Shown here piece after piece: positions 56,500-64,000 of a stretch of 64,000 nt of DNA. Position 1 is the first letter of the stretch; every line of letters begins with the position of its first letter. The translations under genes were made by a program, and so were the position numbers. The stretch covers positions 2,270,404-2,334,403 of the forward strand of contig JBBBDQ010001155.1 of the NCBI GenBank assembly GCA_037127315.1, in the 5' to 3' direction. This stretch comes from Ascarosepion bandense (taxonomy: Eukaryota; Mollusca; Cephalopoda; Sepiida; Sepiidae). Below the pieces are notes generated by a model. The model did no database searches, had not been told where the DNA came from, and saw only the letters and a list, made by a program, of their open reading frames with translations.

Positions 56500-56770
56500 A
56501 TTTCTGATCCATCTAAAATCCTCATAAAAACAGAACGAAATACACTCAAAAATATAAAGAGATTGTTTCACTCAAACACCAAGAACAGTTACTTTGTGGA
56601 ATAGACTCCCTACTGGATGCTTTCCTGAACACTAAAATCTTAACCTTTTCAAGTCAAGGGTCAGTCGTTATTCATCCTCTTTAACCTCACCATCTCCATT
56701 TTCTACCACCTCTTCTGCCATTAAATCCCACACAGCTCCATTCATTACCAAATTAACAGTTACTCTCAAC
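56500..56770 (+). pseudogene. Jockey/CR1-like LINE, last coding part, decayed
   Basis: In shifting frames near 56570-56700: T-P-R-T-V-T-L-W-N-R-L-P-T-G-C-F-P-E-H and L-F-K-S-R-V-S-R-Y, matching SRTSRLWNSLP-CFPD and FKC-VN-HL. The closest relative in the window is 39050-39370. Confidence 0.55.
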
Positions 56771-57933
56771 CTGGAGGAACTCTTGCGCCTTTTAGTGGGT
56801 GGACTTCCGTATCTGACTCCTCACACATTTTTAAAAAATACACCAAAAATATAATCTAAAATAAGATGAAACATTTTTATGGACGTTGTAGAAGACATCG
56901 TCAAGAATTTTTCAAACAATCGCTGTTGGTTTAAGTAAAATATAAAAAAAATATCCAAGTTTGTCTTTCCTGAAAATAAATACGATGCTTTGCAACAGGT
57001 CGTAATCAGGCAAATCAAACTCGGAAAAAGCCAGATCATTTACTCAAATCTTAAAAAAGGCAATAAAGAGGATTTTAAATCTGGTATCTCTTTTTTTTTT
57101 TTTGCAAATACTTTTAGATTCGCTAACGAAAAAAGAAAAGACTCTTATTCTTTAGTAAAATTTGAAGACAAAAACAAACATTTATTAAAATAAGAATAAC
57201 AATTTCGAATTATGAAAAATATAACTTAAGCCTTGCACAAATTTTCCCTTCTGCGTGTCAAACTATCAAGACAGATTAACATTTCTTTGAAATATAAATC
57301 TGTTTTTTTCTCTTAGAAAACACCATTTAGGGAAAACAAATATTTATCTTAAAAAACAAAAGAATTTCACTTTCTTTCAGAAGAAGGATTCACGTATATC
57401 ATTGTTATTAACAAAAGAACATCGAAAAATTCTCAAATTTGAAAGTTCAAATGTCGAATGGATTTAGAAAGGAAATGCTTTTTTTTCAGGGCTTTCAAAC
57501 AAAATAAGTAGATTTTAGAAACAAATATTCTGAAATGAAATAAATCTCTTGGGTTTAGAAATAGACGTTCGTATATACAAAAGATAAATTTAGAAAAGTC
57601 TTCTTCCTTTAGTACCAACAGCAGTCTATACCCTTGAGACGGTCGAATCTTTTCTGAACTCCTAAACAAAAAAGACTTTTTAATAATCTAACAGCAGATC
57701 CAATTGGATCAAAATAAACTTTTTTGAGGGCGTAACTTTTTATCTTCATTTGTTAAAAAATTTGAAATTAATAATCCAGCCAAACCGCACGAATTTGCAA
57801 ATTTTATTTTGGAGTTTTTTTAACGTCAGACCTGAACCTCATTTTCGCAAATCAATTTTTATTCACCTATTTTCATAAAAATGACTTGGCTTCATATCGA
57901 TGCTTTTTTTTCAAATCAATTTTTATTCATGTT
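56771..57933. other. Unassigned AT-rich sequence
   Basis: No supported gene or repeat. Short open frames have no recognised domain. Confidence 0.4.
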
Positions 57934-58241
57934 ATGTGCGTTGTGGTACAGTGGATATCGGCTCGGAACGAGAAACCGGGGAGCCGAGTTCGAATTCCAG
58001 TTGAATCCATTGTATTCACTTTCGCGCAAATACTCTTGGGAAAGGTATTAATCCGTCTCTTCCTTCCAGTTATGGGTTAAATAGCAGGACAGACTGGGTT
58101 CTATAGCCTTGGTCGGCAACCAGTCTACCGCAGAAAGCAATGGCAACCTACTGCGGGATAATCATATGCCCAGTCAGTCATGTCTCTTTCGAGACATGAT
58201 CGCCCAAGCGTGTATCACGTATGGCACTTAACTGACTGACC
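57934..58241 (+). mobile_element. tRNA-derived SINE (copy 17), full length
   Basis: Plus strand, 308 bp, with A box TGGTACAGTGG (exact consensus), B box AGTTCGAATTCC and an intact tail palindrome TGTCTCTTTCGAGACA, ending ACTTAACTGACTGAC. The least diverged copy and a good family reference. Confidence 0.93.
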
Positions 58242-58261
58242 GAAATTACATAAATAATATA

Positions 58262-58335
58262 GAGCTAATCTGGTTGACTATTACGTTCGAGAAGTGAGTT
58301 CAATTCTCACTGAGTGACTCATACTTGTGGTTTTG
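58262..58335 (+). repeat. Single tRNA-like unit
   Basis: CTGGTTGACTATTACG and the B box GTTCAATTC (exact pol III consensus) in GTGAGTTCAATTCTCACTG. Same type as the trimer at 26770, opposite strand. It immediately follows the SINE. Confidence 0.55.
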
Positions 58336-59114
58336 TGCCGAACTATATTAACATTAGTAAATAACAAATGAAATTACATGACAGCTTCTCCAAGTTAATA
58401 TGCACATACTTCCTGTTCTGTAAATTGTGAGCAATGACTTTCATCAAAATGGATGACCTTTCTCCAACACGACAATTTCCACGTAAAAAGATTATTTATC
58501 ATGAAAAATACACTGAGAAAAATGGCCTTATACGTCTTTAGATAAAAAAAATTGTTTAAAGAATGTGAATAAATTAGTTTTTAAATTTATCACAATTATT
58601 GGAACTTTACTATGTTATAACATGTTAAATTTTAAATGTTTACTATGTTATAAAAAATGAAGTGTCATATTGTAGTGATAGCGACAAATAAATTATTGAA
58701 TCACCCCGACCCTTATCACTGGACTGTGCAGAAGTCGGAACCAGAATAAATAATAATTAATAATTAAAGAAAAAATAAAAGTAAAGCAACAAAAATACTT
58801 CAAAATACAAATAAGAATGATAATTTACAATAAATAAAGAAAAAGTTAAATTATAAAAAGATATTTAGATAAATATAGAATATTCCCATGATGCATCAAA
58901 ACAAACCTTTTATCGTCAATTGAAAAAAAATCAAAACTTTCTCTCTCTTCGTTTTTCAACGGACGAAGAAGGCAGTCGTCTTAGACAGTTATCTGATAAG
59001 ACATGTTGCTACCAACAAATAAGCAAAACTTCTTTATTTCTGGATACATCTGTGTTCTTTAAAATATACAACCATCTCTTTGAAATGTATACTAAAGCAT
59101 ATGCATATAGTCGT
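58336..59114. other. Unassigned AT-rich sequence
   Basis: No supported gene or repeat. Confidence 0.4.
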
Positions 59115-59159
59115 CCGCAGACAGATCTCTTTTCGTTGTATTACAGCTCATCGGTACGG
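59115..59159 (-). ncRNA. Decayed hammerhead ribozyme
   Basis: Minus-strand relative of the 10595 ribozyme. Stem I is CCGTA/TGCGG and the GTC site is kept, but the core reads CCGATGA instead of CTGATGA and stem III has AAGAGATCT in place of CAGATCT. The change at the invariant U should abolish cleavage. Confidence 0.65.
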
Positions 59160-59854
59160 TTAGACATCCGATTGCTTTTAGCCAGGATCGAAACCCGACA
59201 GAATTGACATCAGTCAGCGGGTCTACCTCTGATCTCTGAACGCTCGGTAACGAAAAGTGGACTTTTAGCGTGTTTAAATTTAGATAAGGCCAACAAATCA
59301 CCAGAATACCCACAACATTATTTCACAATTACTGGAAATTGATCTACTAGGTTAATTATGATTCGGGTTTTTCTGATTCATTATCAATGCTGTTGCATGT
59401 TCTCCATTAGTTTGCTAACTTTTCCGGGCAACTGAGATTTTATAATTTTCTCCAAGAGAAAAACACCGACTTGTGTGAAAACAAATATTTGTATATGCAA
59501 ATATTTGCATATGGAAACATTTACATAATCAATCGAATGATTACTCATAGAAATTGGAAAAATTGAAATAATATTAATTTATTTTTGTAATTAATCCTCA
59601 TCGTTATTGTTTTTGTCACACAATTTCGATCGATTGTTTTTCCGACCGTCATAGTGCTGTCTGAAGTTGTTGATAAAGCATTGTTACTATTTCATGCATT
59701 ATTTAGATTAGTATTATCATTTTGAATATCAATGCGTTCTTCGGTCTGCCTCAGATTTTTGTTATATCTTTTAATAATCTCCAAGAAGCTTTCACTAGAA
59801 TTCTTTATCTCGTTTGTGGTGATATGTTTACCAATTACTCCTGTCACGACAGAA
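59160..59854. other. Unassigned sequence
   Basis: No supported gene or repeat. Confidence 0.4.
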
Positions 59855-60497
59855 AGATTGATCAGCTCGAATTGACAGCCGATCTCAAAAAATGACCTAC
59901 TGTCTGTTGCTAACTTCGGCAAAGAATGGTTTGTTAATTTTAACGCCACCAAAACAAAACTAGTGTCTATTAATCATCTAAGAGACGTTTTCCTGTCTAC
60001 TATCAACGTGGCTGATGCTCACCTCCAGGAGAGTGACTCGTCGCGTCTTTTGCGTTAACATTTGTCTGACATAAAATGGAATGACAATATGAAAGATTTT
60101 ATTGCTATGTTTACTTCTAAGAAAGATGATTCATTGTGTCGATTTTTCATCTTTTTCTTTCCAGAATCTATCTTACATATCTAAAAGTCTACCATTTGTT
60201 CATGTTGCGAATATTGTTGCTACATATGGTCCGGTGTTCCTGCTATACATTTAGAGATTCTTGATAAAATCTAAGTAAGAATCAGCAATATTATTGGTCC
60301 TGACCTGGAGTCTCTGTTTTAGTTTCTTTCCCACGCGGTAAAGTTGCTTCCTTGTGCCTTTTCTATAAATACTTTCAAGGTAATTATTCAAATGAGCTCT
60401 TTGCCATGGTATTAAGACTTTATTAATTTAAGCACAGTAATTGATTGGCAACAATTTATTGTTGAATAGGCTAAATTTAACCGTAATTCTATGCTAA
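59855..60497 (+). pseudogene. Jockey/CR1-like LINE, upstream part of an interrupted copy
   Basis: The plus strand carries F-N-A-T-K-T-K-L-V-S-I-N near 59940, then K-S-T-I-C-S-C-C-E-Y-C-C-Y-I-W-S-G-V-P-A-I-H-L near 60185-60250 and F-Y-K-Y-F-like remnants near 60360. It extends further 5' than the other LINE copies (the NATKTK block follows the RT palm). Strongly decayed. It breaks off at a solo LTR and resumes at 61526. Confidence 0.65.
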
Positions 60498-61525
60498 TGT
60501 GACACAATAACTAGTTATATATTAAGGTGGATTTGTAAAATATGTGTTTTATTATAATAGATTAAGAATAGAAAATGGTTAAGTATAGAAAAATAGTTTA
60601 ACAACATGTTTCGTTTAACAAAATACTAAGTGAAAAAGAAAAGGAAAAAATAAATAAATAAACGCCTTTTCTTCGATAAGTAAATTTGTGGAAGAGAAAA
60701 GGACATCAGATTACTGTTAAATCCAACCAGTCTTCCAATAAAATATTTGACTAAGTGATTTGATGTGATAAAAGATAAACGTTTAGGAAATAGATTTTAG
60801 GTGACCAGGTCAAAAACTGTCTTTACTGTATCTTGACCACACATTAAGAAAATAAAGAAAAGATAATAGAATTTTCCCTTTCTCCAGGCAATAAAAACGC
60901 CTGGTTACGGGTAAAGTGTCAGGGCTATAAAAACATCATATGGCCTTCACACGAAGCTTTATTAAGATAAAAAGACCCCCCCCCCCAAAAAAAAAATATC
61001 CTGGAAAATACGTTGTTGGAGGCTGAGTGCAGACGGGATGTCTGCGGGATGTTTACACATCAAAGGAAGCAAAATTTAAGTACCTTGAAATTTTGGACTT
61101 ACAGTCACCAATGCTTATCTTTTGTTTTAAGCCGGTGGTCTAGTGGACTTCCGATTATTTCAATATAAATACAAGTGATTTTTTCGAGCCGATCAGTTCA
61201 GCCGGGCGTGTGCTTGAAGTAGCTACGTGTGTCAGGCACAGTGAAGACGGGAAACTCCGTTCGTCTGAGTCGGTCAGTTCGGCATTTGATCTCCATTAAT
61301 TAGAGTTAGAGCTGAGTGTCACATCGCCTGCCCCAACTGCAAGACTGACTCTGAACGAATAAAGCATCGATTAAACGCATCCAAGTTGTGGAAGTTTGTT
61401 CCTTCAATTGTTTATCTTGTGCCCCCAGCTTGAGACTTCGACTTTTTCAACCAACCCCCGTCAACATCACAACGTGGAGAACGGCCGCCGGAGAAATTGT
61501 TCGGACCTTCAACTGGGGTGTTACA
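60498..61525 (+). mobile_element. Solo LTR, copy B, inserted into a LINE
   Basis: Begins TGTGACACAATAACTAG and ends GGGGTGTTACA. The 4-bp duplication CTAA lies at 60494-60497 and 61526-61529. A TATAAAT (61164-61170) and AATAAA (61358-61363) are in the right order for promoter and polyadenylation. It is 250 bp longer than copy A because of extra sequence around 60865-61080, so copy A is deleted there or this copy has an insertion. Confidence 0.85.
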
Positions 61526-61740
61526 CTAACAGTTTCTTTTCTTGTTCGTGAAACACTCTTCTGGTTCAATGCTTTCCAGCTATGTTTGAGCTTTAAAAAT
61601 TTAAATGAAATGTCAATCGCTATCTACTGTTTTCCTGATCATACATCTATTATTTTAGCACTAATAAGGTTTCTATTTTCTAATTCTTTCACGCCGAGTA
61701 ATCCCTTATGTTTTAGTAAATTTACTGCCTTGGGGTGAAT
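61526..61740 (+). pseudogene. Jockey/CR1-like LINE, downstream part after the solo LTR
   Basis: Continues the 59855 copy: a degenerate S-F-F-S-C-...-R-N-T block, F-K-N-V-N-R-Y-L-like sequence, then the tail ending CTGCCTTGGGGTGAAT. Removing the LTR and one CTAA restores the normal block order. Confidence 0.65.
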
Positions 61741-61829
61741 TTAACTATAAGAATAAATAATACAAAATTCACCATCTCTAGAATTTGATGGATAATAAAA
61801 ATAATCAAGTAAATAAAACAACGAACTCT

Positions 61830-64000
61830 TCTCCTCCGAACAACATTAGTCTGCAGAAATCACCAAAAACGCTTAGAATTTACGAACTCTTCTCCTCCGA
61901 GACACATTAGTCTGCAGAAATCACCAAAAACGCTTAGAATTTACGAACACTTCTCCTCCGAGACATATTAGTCTGCAGAAATCACCAAAAACGCTTAGAA
62001 TTTACGAACACTTCTCCTCCGAGACATATTAGCCTGCAGAAATCACCAAAAACGCTTAGAATTTACGAACTCTTCTCCTCCGAGACACATTAGTCTGCAA
62101 AAATCACCAAAAATGCTTAAATTTACCAATAACTTCTCCTCCGAGACACATAAGTCTGCAGAAATCACCAAAAAAACGTTTAGAATTTACGAACTCTTCT
62201 CCTCCGAGACACATTAGTCTGCAGAAATCACCAAAATGCTTAGAATTTACTAACTCTTCTCCTCCGAGACACCTTTAGTCTGCAGGAAATCATAACCAAA
62301 AACGCTTAAAATTTACTAAATCTTCTCCTCCGAGGCACATAAGTCTGCAGAAATCACCAAAAACGCTTGATTTACTAACTCTTCTCCTCCGAGACACATT
62401 AGTCTGCAGGAAATCACCAAAAACGCTTAGAATTTACTAACTCTTCTCACTCGAGACACATTAGTCTGCAATCACCAAAAACGCTTAGAATTTACGAACT
62501 CTTCTCCTCCGAGACACATTAGTCTGCAGAAATCACCAAAATGTTTAGAATTTACTAACTCTTCTCCTCCGAGACACATTAGTCTGCAGAAATCACCAAA
62601 AGCGCTTAGAATTTACGAATTCTTCTCCTCGAGACACATTAAGTCTGCGTCTAAACGTAGAATTTACTAACTCTTCTCCTCGAGACACATTAGTCTGCAG
62701 AAATCACCAAAAACGCTTAGAATTTACGAATACTGCTCCTCCGAGACACATTAGTCTGCAGGAAATCACCAAACGCTTAGAATTTACTAACTCTTCTCCT
62801 CCGGAGCACATTAGTCTACGAAATCACCAAAAAACGCTAGAATTTACAGGTGCTTCTTCTCAGAGACACATTAGTCTGCAGAAATCACCAAAAACGCTTA
62901 GAATTTACGAACTCTTCTCCTCCGAGACATTAGTCTGCAGGAAATCACAAAAACGCTTAGAATTTACGAATTCTTCTCCTCCGAGACACATTAGTCTGCA
63001 GAAATCAACAAAAACGCTTAGAATTTACGAATTCTTCTCCTCGGAACATTAGTCTGCAGGAAACCAACAAAAACGCTTAGAATTTACGAATTCTTCTCTG
63101 AAGCACATTAGTCTGCAGGAAATCACCAAAAACGCTTAGAATTTACTAACTCTTCTCCTCGAGACACATTAGTCTGCAGAAATCACCAATGCTTAGAATT
63201 TACGAACTCTTCTCCTCCGAGGCACACAAGTCTGCAGAAAATCACCAAAAACGCTTAGAATTTACGAATTCTTCTCCTCGAGACAAATTAGTCTGCAGAA
63301 ATCTACCAAAACGCTTAGAATTTACTAACTCTTCTCCTCCAAGACACATTAGTCTGCAGGAAATCACCAAAAACGCTTAAATTTACGAACTCTTCTCCTC
63401 CGAGACACATTAGTCACGAAATCACCAAAAACGCTTAAAATTTACTAACTCTTCTCCTCCGAGACACATTAGTCTACCGAAATCTACCAAAAACGCTTAG
63501 AATTTACGAAATCTTCTCCTCCGAGACACATTAGTCTGCAGGAAATCACCAAAAACGCTTAGAATTGACGAACTCTTCTCCACCTAGACACATTAGTCTG
63601 CAGGAAATCACCAAAAACGCTTAAATTTTCTCTTCTCCTCCAGGAGAAAAGCACATTAGTCTGAAATCACCAAAAATGCTAGAATTTACCAACTCTTCTC
63701 CTCCGAGACATATAAGTCTGCAGAAATCACCGAAACGTTTAAATTTACGAACTCTTCTCCTCCGAGACACATTAGTCTGCAGAAATCACCAAAATGCTTA
63801 GAATTTACGAAATCTTCTACTCCGAGACACATTAGTCTGCAGGAAATCACAAAAACGCTTAGAATTTACTAACTCTTCTCCTCCGAGACATTAGTCTGCA
63901 GAAATCACCAAAAACGCTTAGAATTTACGAACACTTCTCCTCCGAGACATATTAGTCTGCAGAAATCACCAAAAACCTTAGAATTTACGAACTCTTCCTC
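61830..64000. repeat. 61-bp satellite array, ~35 units, open-ended
   Basis: Unit: ACGAACTCTTCTCCTCCGAG, then ACACATTAGTCTGCAGAAAT, then CACCAAAAACGCTTAGAATTT (61 bp). For example the ACGAAC anchor recurs at 61882 and 61943. Most units keep a CTGCAG (PstI) site. Single-base indels, mostly in A runs, and a few larger gaps (for example near 62650 and 63640) vary unit length. It continues past the window end. Confidence 0.95.

Noticed and set aside
61830..64000. CRISPR array
   Set aside because: Units are contiguous with no unique spacers; this is a satellite in a eukaryotic genome.

Overview
The window looks like a non-genic, repeat-saturated stretch of an animal nuclear genome. It is AT-rich and full of (TA)n, (CA)n and (GA)n microsatellites, and I found no convincing host gene, rRNA or functional tRNA. 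The mix of elements fits a mollusc, most likely a coleoid cephalopod: a very abundant tRNA-derived SINE, jockey/CR1-like LINE 3' ends, RTE-like LINEs, Penelope-like elements with GIY-YIG nuclease remains and hammerhead ribozymes, Helitrons, mariner and foldback MITEs. The taxon is inferred from resemblance of the element proteins to known cephalopod repeats; it was not tested by any search.

Layout. 0-5 kb: RTE tail, a non-autonomous Helitron, an RTE fragment and a nearly full-length but broken mariner. 5.1-7.8 kb: a CCCTAATT minisatellite and a 2.3 kb polypurine tract. 8.4-11 kb: Penelope GIY-YIG remnant, a near-perfect 0.3 kb palindrome and three well-formed hammerhead ribozymes. 11-20 kb: RTE fragments, SINEs, a jockey-like LINE with an open C-terminal frame, a second Helitron and an RTE reverse-transcriptase remnant with its YADD box. 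21-31 kb: 128-bp tandem repeats, a large foldback, a trimer of tRNA-like units, a second Helitron family, a third Helitron copy in a (TA)n array and a Tc1-type MITE. 32-42 kb: head-to-head Penelope copies, more LINEs and SINEs, and about 3.7 kb of AT-rich DNA with nothing recognisable. 42-50 kb: mostly unassigned, with a MITE and a LINE-tailed array of ~147-bp units. 50.5-56.3 kb: an R4/Dong-like LINE lying between TAA repeats, a second GIY-YIG type with cysteine knuckles, a solo LTR, and a SINE in which a 24-bp minisatellite has grown. 57.9-61.7 kb: SINE, tRNA-like unit, decayed hammerhead, and a LINE split by a second solo LTR. 61.8-64 kb: a 61-bp satellite that runs off the window.

There is no operon or pathway. 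What connects the parts is the history of insertions: elements nested in elements, insertions into microsatellites, repeated head-to-head or foldback arrangements, and tandem arrays that arose from pieces of transposons. The parts that may still be active are the RNA motifs (three hammerheads with all core bases). All protein-coding remnants are truncated, and most are frameshifted or carry stops.
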